The notes below the pieces were generated by a model. That model did not search any database and was not told the origin of the DNA. It saw nothing but the letters and a program-made list of their open reading frames with translations. From positions 3,501,704 through 3,565,703 of the forward strand of contig NC_045139.1 in assembly GCF_008831285.2 (NCBI RefSeq): a stretch of DNA of 64,000 nt, in the 5' to 3' direction. Below, in pieces: positions 12,721 to 24,531 of the stretch. The stretch is from Nymphaea colorata. Taxonomy: Eukaryota > Streptophyta > Magnoliopsida > Nymphaeales > Nymphaeaceae. Each line of letters opens with the position of its first letter. The first letter of the stretch is position 1. The translations under genes and the position numbers were made by a program.

Positions 12721-13735
12721 GAAAACCACATAAATCTTGATAGACATCAAAGTTGTTATGGCACAGATTCTCAGTCAATCAAGCTGACCAAACGATAAAT
12801 ACGGAAATCAAATCAAACACCAAACAATAAATCCTGGACAAGTTATCCAGATTCAGGGCATAATGGAAACATTTTAGGATTTCCAGAAATGTTTTCTGGA
12901 TAATCAAACACAACCTAAATTCTGGTTGCGAACTTAGGCTTTCAAAAACGGGGGCCTCTATTCCGAACAAATAACCAAAGACACGCAAGCTAAAACGTGC
13001 AACTCTGTTTGAATCAAAGGCTAAAACTTTCTAAAGTTAGAAGTGTCAATGAACAAAAACCCTTGAGGCTAGGATTTCGTTATGACTAATAGAACAGTCG
13101 TCTCCTCGAAGACATCTGATAAGATTGGAACGAAATTGATATAATGGGTTATGAAAATGTGTTCCGGAAGACAGTTTTATTTATCAAACAAATCAGATCC
13201 AAAGGTAGCGGAATATCTTCCCACGGAATGGTTTCTACCAAACAAATTAGGTTTCTACCGAACAAATTATGTTTCGAAGTTTAATTTGTTTACGGCTTCT
13301 TTGTAGGCAAATTTGCTAATCATTCAGAGTTCCATATCACTCGTAATCAAATAGAAAAATATTTTTTCTTGTAATTAATTTCAAAGAAATAACATATCTA
13401 GACTAAAACTAAGTGCAGATCTAAGGATGTTCCTACTATATAGGTTTGGGTTGTCTGTGCCTACTAAGGATGTTCTGAAAAAGGGTTTTAGAAGCATATC
13501 TAAGTTCATTCATATGTTCGAAGTGCAGAAATCATAACAAATCTATCCACAGGACCACAGGGCAAAAAATGAATGAAAAATCAATGGTAATGTGTGATTC
13601 ATTACAAGAATCTCATGTACGTGTAGAGTAAAGAAGGTATATACAGGTACAGCAACATTTATATGTTTCTCTATTTTCATGTAAGAAGGTATATACAAGT
13701 ACAGCAACATTTATATGTTTTCTATTTTCATGTAT

Positions 13736-13800
13736 GCTCGCATACACACACTCATGCATATATATACACACACACACACTCACAGACGAACACATGCTTG
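13736..13800. repeat. CA/TA-rich microsatellite
   Basis: Interrupted CACACA and TATATA runs, including ATATATACACACACACAC. Simple-sequence repeat; the open frames over it are artefacts. Confidence 0.8.
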
Positions 13801-14341
13801 TGCACATGTGTAAGTGCAGGTCTGCCCATATCCACAAGGAAAAGAACAGAAGACTCAAAAAATTGACAAAATAACAAGAGGAAAGGGTTTGACACCTGCT
13901 ATAGCCAAATTTTTTACATTTAGAAACTCCTGTCCGGAACTCAGTTTTAAGCAGCCAGAATGGAAGTTGAGATGGATTGACCTGCTTCTATTTCAGTTAA
14001 TCACACTTCATCTTGCAAACTAAGTTGCCCTTTGAATTTGTGTTCACTCAATGAAGACCAAATCACAGGAGCTCAGGAAGCCGACCTAAAGTGCAAACTG
14101 AGCACTCCTGTTTAACTTTTGTAGGCAAAGCCAACTGGAATATTGACAGCCTCCTGCAAGGATTTGAGAAATAAACTTGTGCTTTCATGTGAGAAAACCT
14201 TGATGAGTAGATCATAAGACGAACTCCACATGCATTACCATATAGAAACACCATTCACAATCTTCTTCCCTCGCAAACTGACAGGCCATTAGGATTCTTC
14301 CACACCATATGAACAATTTATTTTGATCCAGCCTTTGCTTG

Positions 14342-17300
14342 TCAGATCCTGAACATGAGCTCTCTTCCTAATCTCTTTGGAGCATAAGGAATGGCCTCTA
14401 CGATTCTCTTCCCCTCCAAACTTGGCAGCTCATACGCATCAGGGATCCTCTCAAGGTATATAAACCCATTCTCATCTTCGTATCTTTTCAAGATTACTCT
14501 AAGTGCACTCTTCTCTTCACTAAAAACTGCATGCCAAGACTCATTGCTAGGTGATCTTCCACTCATGTTGCTGACAGCATCACGCAGCACTCCTATTGCA
14601 AGACCAATCTTCCCTTCTTCATACAGTTCAATTGCAACATGCTTTTGACCTCTTGCCTGGTGCAGTAGGCAGTTCAGGGAAATGAAGTCCTGCAGAACAA
14701 AACATCATACTGGTGTAAGGACATCGGACAATTGCACAATCAAAACTATTTAATATGTCCACTCAGATTACAAGGATTTAGAAGTTTTAGAAGCCATGGC
14801 AGCAAGTGAAGTGAGAGAAAGTGTAAAGAAACAAAAGCAGTAGAGTTAACCCAAGAAGCAAAAACATTAATTTCATAAATTTATCATCCATAGGTGTTCA
14901 ACTTTCACTTATGCACACTGAGTCAGTGTTCCAAGAAGCATTACTGAATCAAATGATCACTGGAGAGGCTTTCTAAAGAAAAAGTGCCTTCCACATGAAC
15001 ATAACAAACCAGGAAAATCATGTTATGAACGACTGTCATGTGCCATAAAAATGTTCCCATATACTTAACACAATCTAGAAATATCTTCAAGCCATCAATC
15101 TCAAGACCTATCTTCTAGAAGTTGCATTGAATGCCATCTTTATGAACCAATTCAAGGTGCATAGAGAGACCTTTTTTGAGAATCTGATCAACCACTTTAA
15201 TGAAATGGACAATCTTGCATTCAGTAGAAAATAGGATGATACTGTTCTTGAAAAGACATCAAATTCTGATGTTAACTATTTAAAAAGTGAGACTAGTACC
15301 ACTTCGCACAAACGAAGTTGGTCTGTTAAAATTATGGATGCATGTGAATCGGATTTTGGACAGTTAAATATAGAGCAAAAGGGGTTAGGATCAGATCCAG
15401 TGCAACATAAAATGATAAAACCCCCATGCCAGAACCCACCTATTTCCATTCCTTAAAGTTGATTTTAAGGATCATATGTTGCTTGTTTGGAGAAAATGAT
15501 AAATGATACTGTTAATTGCTTCCAGGACAAAATAATTTGATTCTGTCAAAGAGTGGTGTTATTGATAAAGGTGGAGAATACTATTCTGCAGAAAACATGT
15601 GGTTAAATCCTGTGCTCTGACAGACTGGAAGTGGTCATGTCCTTAGTAATATATCATAGGAAGGAAATTGTAGAGACGTTTAGAATACAAAATCAAGTGA
15701 CAACAGTATGCCTGCGGCATGTTCAACTTCAGCATGATTCCTTTGAACAAAGCGATGCCCCCCACAGTCTAGAGTGACAAAGAATTAAGTAGCCCTACAG
15801 AAAAAAGATATATGGCTACAGAAAATGTTAAAAAGGAAAAGGGAAAGAACTTAAAATAGATGCTTAATCAACTGTTCTGTTTGCGTAGGAGGAATTGTAT
15901 CCTCAATAACATTATAAAGAGTTTGTAGTGACAATGGATGTGTAAAGATGGCTTAATTCACAAAGACAGTCTTGTAGAATCATCTATATCTTTAAGTACA
16001 AGATACATCTGTAACTGTAATGGCCAAACCTAAGGAATTTGGATGTCATTCAAAGGGGTGCTGGTGGCATCCCATGGTTAACTGTTTTTGGTACATTTTC
16101 ACTCTTCCATATTTTTCTTTTATGAAATATATTTTCTTACTTTTTCAGCCTGACATTTTTTAGTGCTTCAAAATACTATCAGAAAGAAATAAACTACTAA
16201 GAAAAGATTAATCTCACAATTGCAATCTGAAAGTATGTAGATCCGTGTCATGACTCATGACCAATCAGCGATGCAATCAATAATTAATTCAACTATAACA
16301 AAAAAAAATTAAAACAAAATATCAGCACTTGGGAATTTCGCCCATGCCAGTACCAAAGGAAGTACTTACAACAAGCCGATTTGACACATTGTACAGGTCC
16401 ACATCTGATTTCATGATGTATCTAGCCTCAAGAAGGAACTGAGTTACACCGTACTGTAGTTTAGTGAGGAGGTTTTGGCTGCTTGCCCTTTGTTCAGCTC
16501 TATTTGTTGTCACAGCCTACGATGTAGTGACACGAGTCAACAAGCTATTCAACAGTAAATACCAAGGCTAAAATGAACAGAAAATGAGGGCTCATCTGAA
16601 AGCATGAAGTTCAGAATATGACTATCGCATCACTTCGTGCTCATATTTATAAAGACCATGATGATGCAATTTAAATGCTTAGAGTTTTAAATATGAAAAA
16701 AAATATCATTATCATCATATGCAAGAGAACTTTGGTCACTGAGTACCAGCACAACCTAAACTTATGTTGTCTAGTTAAGCAAGGGGTATTGATATCAAGA
16801 TTAAAATTGACCTTCTAGTGTTTAATTGTCATTTTGTATATCACACGATGCACGCATTACCATCATATCCGCTTGGATGAAAATTTTGATGTGCAGACAA
16901 GGCTCCTATGGAACCCAAGGGTCAACCATGATGCACTAAAGATTCCCAACAGAGAGGAATGGATCCAAATTCTAAATTGAAAAGTCCAAGGGATGTTTAT
17001 TACAAGAGAAACTACTCCATTTGCAATTGTTTAATCGAAAGGCTCACAGAATTGTTCGTTGAGAGGTACATTTCTTGTAGCTTGATAAATAGCAGGATCT
17101 CAAGTATCGGCAAGCAATGCTTATGATGCAGGGATGAAGACCAACCTGTGCTTCAGCAAGGCAAATAAGTTTCATGACATTAGACATAGATGTCATAACC
17201 TCTATGGGTCTTTCGCGAGGAAGAAGAGGCTGCAGAACAGGAAGCACATCCTCGGCCAGATAGTTGTAAACTCCAGCTGCTTTCCTGAAAAGTGTACAAG

Positions 17301-18215
17301 ACTCTGCAAGATCTGCGCAAATGGTAGACATAAAAACTCAATGAATAAGAAAAAGGCTGCAAGAACAATCTGAGTACATATATTAAAGACTAACCCTGCG
17401 ACATAATAATCTCAAGGGCTCTCTCCCGCAAAAGTGCACCATAAAGGAAGAGAACCATCCCAAGCTCGAACCTTAGATCATTGATCTGGAAAAATTTAGG
17501 AGTCCCAAGATTGAGCATAGAAGACGCGTTGATCGCACTAGACCACCGTAACCTAAGCTCTGATGTCCATCGAAAGACCCGATTCTTGTTTTCAATCTTG
17601 TCAAGTTGCAATATTAGGTTCTCCAGCAAAGGCAAATAGAGCTCCAACTTTTGTAAGTCCTGAAGAAAAGATTTGCAAAATCAGGAACAGGATCAATAAA
17701 ACATAATTATCAAGAACAGATATAATTGCCAGACCAATGTTACCCTTTGGCATTGAGAAGTGAGCCCTCCAGACATCTCCCTTTGAATAACCTCCGAGGT
17801 GAAACTAGTTCCATTTATAGATTCTTCAAGTGCTTTCCTTCTGGAACTCAAATCTTTTAAGTATTCCAATGTGCCAGAATCAAGTGCAGGGAAATTCTCT
17901 TCAAACAGTACCTGAGTAATAGAACAGAACCCAAAGTTACCACTACTTTCACATTAAACAAGAGCAGAAACCAGGATAGGTTGAAGCATCGACCTCAGAA
18001 TCATAACTCATCTCAGTATTAAGATGAAAGAAACCCCAATAAAAGAACGTTTTACTACTAGAGTCCAAGATACTCTAAACAGAAACATTATCTAACCTAT
18101 CTCTGGCCAAGACAATTCCACAAACGAAAAGGAGAAAACAGTTCATGGGGAGGGGAAAAATCACAATTACCTTCTTGGTCTTGAGGCCCGACAACTTGTG
18201 GGAGTGCAGCAGCAT
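14342..18215 (-). CDS. BRO1-domain protein (BROX-like)
   Basis: Six exons on the - strand join in frame: 18215-18171, 17911-17744, 17659-17395, 17312-17146, 16516-16370 and 14689-14342 (TGA), giving 379 aa. The product matches the plant 'endosomal targeting BRO1-like domain' family (Arabidopsis At1g73390/At1g17940 type) along its whole length. It starts MLLHSHKLSGLKTKK, then has the helical core with LEYLKDLSSRRKALEESING, FELGMVLFLYGALLRERALE, LFRKAAGVYNYLAEDVLPVL and MKLICLAEAQ. The C-terminus carries YELPSLEGKRIVEAIPYAPK. BRO1 domains are banana-shaped helical modules that bind ESCRT-III (CHMP4/SNF7) at endosomes; this size fits a protein that is essentially only that domain, like human BROX. 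I see no C-terminal CaaX box. The start at 18215 was chosen because it matches the family N-terminus. The 1.7-kb intron between the last two exons (14690-16369) contains no recognised gene. Confidence 0.92.
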
Positions 18216-19140
18216 ATTTGATCCGGAAAAGAACAAAAGAGATGCAAACAAAAAGCACCCCACAGGCACAAAGACAAGACAGCCACAAGCAGGGAGGAAA
18301 AGAGGCAGAGATTCCAGGGAGTAGGAAAAGATCTCAGAAGGATCGAGTAAGGTGGTGTACAATTGAGGTGATTGCTTCGCAGTTGACGTGAAGAGTCAAT
18401 GCACTGGCGAAGATGCTTCCCAGTCTCTCTCTGTCTCACCCTCTCGACGAGCTTGGGAGCTACCACGAGACTTCGACTTGGTCTTCGCTCGCAGGAAGCC
18501 ATGATTTTCTTACTTTTCTTTCTTCAGCCATTAACGGAAATTTTGCCATTTTAGAATCGATGATTATTTTAGATGATTACTTTGCTAATTTTACATTCGA
18601 TTAAAACTTCACTTCCCAATTGAAAAAAAAAATCTCATAAGAAAATGTCTATGGCTGAATGCCATTAATTCCATCCGAGCACTTTCTCACTTCTCAAAAG
18701 ACATGTCTATTTTTTTATTAGAATAAAATGTTTCAGTAAATCTGAACTTGCCACAAAACCAATATAGAGTAAGCATGAAACGGTCAGAGGACAAGGTAGA
18801 GATGAAATCTACCAGAAGTTAGAGATGAAGACGCACTCTATTCTTTTTTCTTTCATGCCAAAATTTTCAGCCTGGAAAGCGAAAACTGGTCCCTACGGCG
18901 ATGGTTACCTTCAAACGGACAGCTTTCACCTTTTGAAAAAGGATGATTACCATCAGCCAACCTTCTTTTTTTCTCTTTTCTTTTGAAACAAGATAAAAAT
19001 CTTGATCTTCTAAACTTTTTTCTGATCAAGTTTCAATCCTGCCACTTTTTCCTTTCAGCTTTTTCATGGTGTTGATCTTGTTTTCTTCAGCTTTAAATTT
19101 GCGTGCTCGCTGACATTTTTGTTTTAGTAAGTTTAAAAGT

Positions 19141-19369
19141 TGTGTTTGTATGACACCTTCGAAGAAATGACATTTTGCGAAAATCAGGTTTCGTAAAACT
19201 TAGATTTTCCAAATAGTTTCTAGAACATAATTTATGCATTCGGGTGACCACACCAAAATGAGATTTTGGGGAACCAAGTTTGTCTTCAGCCCAACTTTAA
19301 TGGTCAATCAAACACGTCTAAATGTTATTTTGCCTCCAAAATGACATTTAATGATGTCAACCAACCATG
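19141..19369. mobile_element. MITE relic, same family as the element at 54496-54593
   Basis: The left end TGTGTTTGTATGACACC resembles the terminal inverted repeat of the 98-bp element at 54496. The right part (GTTATTTTGCCTCCAAAATG followed by ATTTAATGATGTCAACCAACCATG) aligns with the right half of that element, GTTATTTTGCCCCCAAAACG and GGTGTCACCCAAACATG. The copy is longer and the ends have decayed. Confidence 0.5.
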
Positions 19370-20853
19370 CTTTGAGTGGTCTAAACTTTAAAATGTTGTT
19401 TATCATTGAGGAAAATAATTTGAATTATAGCAACTTTGACATTATGACATTTTACCTACGACAGTTCAATGTTATATTCAATCGACAATAATAAGTAAAA
19501 ATGTTATTATAACATTTTACCATGAAAAATAAAACGCCATAATAAATTACATGCTCTAGAATTCTAATCTTCTTGACATATGTTCATAAAGAGTGGCATT
19601 CACAAGACTAAAACTATATCGACTTAAATGCTCTAAGGGTCCACCCTACCACGACAATTCTTTAGATATAACATATATAGCGTGGGGGTTACGTTGGTAC
19701 ACCTATACACTTCATAATATAACATTAAAAAATAAAAGATGTACAAAAAAAAAAAAAAAATCTAACAAACAAGCTACCAAGAAACTACCGGACTATGACA
19801 AATGTGCTTAACTTTTTTTTTATAATATTCAAATTCCACCCTCCAAACAAAGAACTTAATTTAAAAGAAATGCACTTATGAAGACAAAACATTTAAGCCT
19901 CCAAGAACATAATATATAGGGTCTTTTTAAGGGAGATTCCTAGTTCGATTCTGGTGGGTATCCAAGTCAAAGGGTACATTATTGCATCGCTGACATTGAA
20001 CCAGCTAAAGACCCCAAAATAAGTAAATTAGGGAGGGAAAGGCGTTAAGATATTTTTTAAAACTATGAGTTGTAAACCTCTTGTTTACCTAAAAGACTAA
20101 ATATATAAAAAACAAAAAATAAATGTATATAAAAAAAATTTAAGGACCTCGGCATCTAGGAACCATCACAAGTTGGCAACTTCTATTGCATTAGAATGTC
20201 ATTGTAGAATGGCCAGGTTGTCACATTGTTGGTGATATTGGTGAATAATATAAAATAGTCGCAAGGCCAACAGACTTATTATAACAAGATAATGCCATTT
20301 TTATGTTAGATGTTTAATCAGTGTATCCTTTTGCTACTTAGGCACATGTTGTTTCTTACTATGTTTGATTTAGGTGTGGACCGCGTAATTTCTTATTAAA
20401 AAAGAAAAAGCATCGATTTTCCAGCTCTTAGACATTTATATTATATCTACACAGTTAAGTTTGAAAGCAAGGTTTTTATTATTATTATTATTATTATCTT
20501 GGTTTGACATGGCATTTTCACTGTCACATAAAGGATACTTCTTATAGCTGTCATATATACATTGGTAGCTACCAGATCCATATATAACTTGAATGAGAAT
20601 CATATCAGCCGTTGATTTTAAGGAAATCGGGTGGTTAGCATCAAATTGAAAAATAGAAACAATTAAACTTGTATCTTTAAGAGACAGAAATGCCCTTCAT
20701 AGAACGAAACAAATCAGTTTCCTTGATTGAGATCTCTTGCTGTCTTTCGAGGGCATTTTTGTCTCTTGAAAATGCAGTTTTATTTTTATTTTTTACTTAA
20801 TTTCCATTATTTTATCTCCTTAAAATCGACAGCTTATATAATTTCTATCCATT

Positions 20854-20855
<2 letters not shown>

Positions 20856-20890
<35 letters not shown>
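20856..20890. repeat. (TA)n microsatellite
   Basis: Uninterrupted TA dinucleotides, about 17 units. Confidence 0.95.
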
Positions 20891-20892
<2 letters not shown>

Positions 20893-21343
20893 CAGCCTCC
20901 CTTACGAACAATATTGTCTCAAATCACCAGATTTAGATGATTATTGGGAAAACATGATCCATTTAGAGGACATTTAGTAAAGAAAACATTATGCTCTGGG
21001 AAAACATGTTTCCATAACATGCATTTTAGGAACATCATCTTATTTTTTCAAAAGATATATTATCGCTATGTCCAGTCTTTGATTTTAGATCTTGGCAAAA
21101 TATCCATGATCAGAGCAAGCTTCCACAAATAAAAACATTATCGCTACTGTTTAATGCTAGCATAATTTCTGCTCTGTTTGGATCGTCAACCAAGACCAAA
21201 GAACGAAAATTACACACACACACACATTGAAATTACTCATATTTTATTATTTTGATGTAGAATTAGAAGTAAGTACATATACACTTGCAATTGGCGTTGT
21301 TTCCGTTGAATTTCATATGATATTCTAAATTTGGATCCACATA

Positions 21344-21376
21344 TTCTTCTCTCTCTCTCTCTTTCTCTCTCTCTTT
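21344..21376. repeat. (CT)n microsatellite
   Basis: CT dinucleotides with one TTT interruption. Confidence 0.9.
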
Positions 21377-21631
21377 TGTTTATTGGTGATTTTCCTTTTT
21401 GTTATCCTTTGCATGTTTAACATCCTCATATTTGAAATCTAGAGTTTGTGGGACCCATTGTCTGAATAAACAGTATTTTTTTGCATGTAAATTTTACGTC
21501 AAAATTAAATAGCAAAGCCCTCATATTTGAAGCACCTCAAATCTCAGTGATCTTATATCACTTCATAGTGAATTGAGAAGAGAATTAGAGAGAATGATTA
21601 GAAATTGGGATTCTCTTATTTTACACACACA

Positions 21632-21632
21632 A

Positions 21633-21704
<72 letters not shown>
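21632..21704. repeat. (TA)n microsatellite
   Basis: About 36 TA units with one TATTATA interruption near 21655. Confidence 0.95.
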
Positions 21705-21707
<3 letters not shown>

Positions 21708-21893
21708 ATAAATTGTGAATCTAGTTGTTTAGAGTCATTCAACTCACTCATGAGAGCTGTCCGACTTATTATAATAGATGGTTGAGAGAAAAACAAAAAA
21801 AAATACGTGGAGTAATATTAGATGACAAAAATGTAATCACATTTTCATTTTTCCACAACTGAGTAACTATGGACAATTACAGTTACCATTTAA

Positions 21894-21916
21894 TACACAC
21901 ACACATACATATATAG

Positions 21917-21947
<31 letters not shown>

Positions 21948-21974
21948 AAAAAAAAAAAAAAGAGAGAGAGAAAG
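21894..21974. repeat. Compound (AC)(TA)(GA)(A)n microsatellite
   Basis: Consecutive ACAC, TATA, GAGA and poly(A) blocks followed by another GA block. Confidence 0.9.
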
Positions 21975-22153
21975 GGAGAAAGAACCGATAAAATGAGAAT
22001 GTATATTAAAATTGAGGAACAAAACGTCCCCTAAATACAAAAATTGAGGACAAGAAGTCTCATAGTTACAGTAACAAACCGCAAGACAAAAGCAAAAGAG
22101 GAAATATAAGAGAGAAAGAGTGAGAGAAAGATAAAGTAAAATTAGAGTTAGCA

Positions 22154-22267
<114 letters not shown>

Positions 22268-22694
22268 GTATGCATATTTTTTCTTCCTGTCATTGCCGAA
22301 GTTCCGTAACCAAAAAAAGATGCGGTCCTCACGTATGAAAAGCGTGATAACAAAATATTTCAAATGCCAAATAAACTATGCTTAAAAGTATAAGGAGACC
22401 AACAACTTTTGTACGGAAGTAATAGTCCTTGTTAACTTTTCTTTTCTGATTGCTTTGAAAGAAAAAGACTTTTTATATAAAAGTGACGGTAGTTGTTTGC
22501 TTTTCTGTATCCTTGAATAGCTACAAAGTGGATTCAATCCACATGCATGCCAGATTCACACAAACAAGGAGGGAAAAAAAATGAAAACGTTATGCGAGTT
22601 AAAAATAACACGGGATGCCTCATATTAACCACACACATCAATGGGAAGCTACAATAAGCTACAATTTTTGTTCTGAGGGGCAACGTCAAAGAGT

Positions 22695-23135
22695 TTTACG
22701 GCTCAATATATTCGATTTGAATCGGATATCCGACCGATCCGATCCAAAAAAATCAGATATGGATAAAAATTTAATATCCGATTAAGAAATCGGATCAGAT
22801 TTAATAAATGACATCCGATCGGATTCGGATTCGGATATACATGAATATCAGATCGGATTCAGATACAGATTCAGATCAGATTCATTTTTAGACAAATATC
22901 CTCTATCTAATACTTAGAAAATGGCAAAATCCGGTTCAAAATTCGGATTCAGATATAAATATAAAAATCAGATTTGAATCGGATTCGGATTGTAAAATCA
23001 GATTTCGGATTTCGGATTCAAATATGACTTTGATTTATTCGAATTCAAATTTGAATCCGAATCCGAATATATGAATATCCAAAAAAACGTATATGATTGA
23101 AGATGTATCCGATCCGAATCCGATCCGTTGACATC
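22695..23135. repeat. Degenerate CGGATT/AATCCGA array
   Basis: The first part is rich in GGATCGGATT, TCGGATTCGGAT and ATCAGATT words. The last part is rich in the complement (AATCCGAATCCGAATAT). It ends GATCCGATCCGTTGACATCC. The strand switch gives an overall fold-back potential, and the TTGACATCC end is shared with the 12375-12720 array. Confidence 0.7.
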
Positions 23136-24531
23136 CACAAGCAGCTTATATATAAATAATAAAATGATTATGAGGCACCAATATAAAAATAAGCGAGTTT
23201 ATGTGGACTGGTGTGCGCAATTACTTACACCAGCTTTCACCTCGGCCATTGTTTGTACTCTCAATATTTTTCATTCTACTTAAATATCATGTAATTCTTA
23301 ACATTTCAAGTGAATATTTTCATATGTGTGTATATAAACATGCACAAACCAAATTCTTAAGTGCTAAACTCATTAACAATGATCTTCGTCTTTAATTTGT
23401 TCATATATGAGGAAAAAAAGAAGAAAATATGTGAATTAATACTACATTACTAAAAGGTTTTATATTTTTTTGTTACCATTTATAGGAACTAAATCAATGA
23501 TTGAGATTATTCTTAATGGATCTTACTCTTAAAAAGGTTTCATACTTGCTCATTTATATATTTGTAAAGAAAACAAGAATCAAAAGAGTTATCTTCTATG
23601 AATTGCATCCATGGAATTCTACATTGTTGATTGTCGACAAAATCTACATGTAACTATCTTGAGCTCATCTCATCTCACAAAAATTGATTTTTAATTTTTT
23701 TAGGAATAGATGCTTTTTTGAAAAAAGGGGAAAAGGCATTGTTTTCTTTATTGAAAACAAAAAACAAGTAAGACCGTTGACTTTGACCGAGCCCAGTAAA
23801 GTCTGTAGCTCCAAAAGTGAGCGCACTTATAAGCCAAGTCGGCTGCGCCAGCCAACCTAAGAACCGTTCTCTCGGGAAAGTTTTCATTTTTTTTGACCAA
23901 GCCTAGATCTTGCCCATAAATATCAATTAGGTCCCTCACTTCTCTGATTTTTGAGTGGGCCATCAGTTTCACGGACAACCATAAAAACAAAGTTCAAGTT
24001 ATGTCATTTTACACATATAAATGTCAAAAATTTTCTAAGCTATCTTATTAAGTAAAAAACATTTTTAATTTCATGAATAAAAGAAATAAAAGGATTATCA
24101 CTTTCTTAGCATTAGTTAAAAAAAAAAAACTTAAAGCACTTGACTGAGTTGACCAACCTTTGAAAGGCTACCAATTGTTAATTTAAATTTAAGAGGTTTA
24201 TGTTCTACCTATTCGTAAAATCTAACTTATTTATATGTTAAAATTTTTGTAAAATTTATTTATTTATATATAAATACTCCAATAAAATTCAAGACATTGT
24301 GAAAATTTTTATTTATTTACACAGAAGCCTGCTCATCCAAGTAATCGAAAATCGAAAGAGAATACTAAAATCAACCCTTTATTTGACAATTACTGAAGTT
24401 GAGACTTATATTTGGAATTATGACTAAAAATGAGTTATACGTGAAAATTTAATTCGTTTAAAGTGCCCGCTAGCTTCCCGTCCTGCCACTGTGTCGCACG
24501 AGGGGAGGGAGTCCTCTGCTGCTGCCGGCAA

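Larger units (their letters stand above)
10166..14341. other. Intergenic region with short internal repeats and no convincing gene
   Basis: Between the convergent metallo-hydrolase and BROX-like genes I see no assembled gene. Contents include the 3' flank of the first gene, a short direct-repeat cluster (about 10435-10650), a poly(T) run near 10801, a degenerate AATTCAAAT/CCGAAT-rich array (about 12380-12720) and a CA/TA-rich microsatellite (about 13738-13795). Two related copies of a 45-bp unit containing GGTATATACA, ACAGCAACATTTATATGTTT and CTATTTTCATGTA occur at about 13636 and 13688. Open frames here are short and compositionally random. Confidence 0.5.

Noticed and set aside
18167-18502. 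111-codon - strand frame beginning MASCERRPS upstream of the BROX-like start
   Set aside because: It is out of frame with the BRO1 domain; the family N-terminus begins at 18215. It may be 5' UTR.
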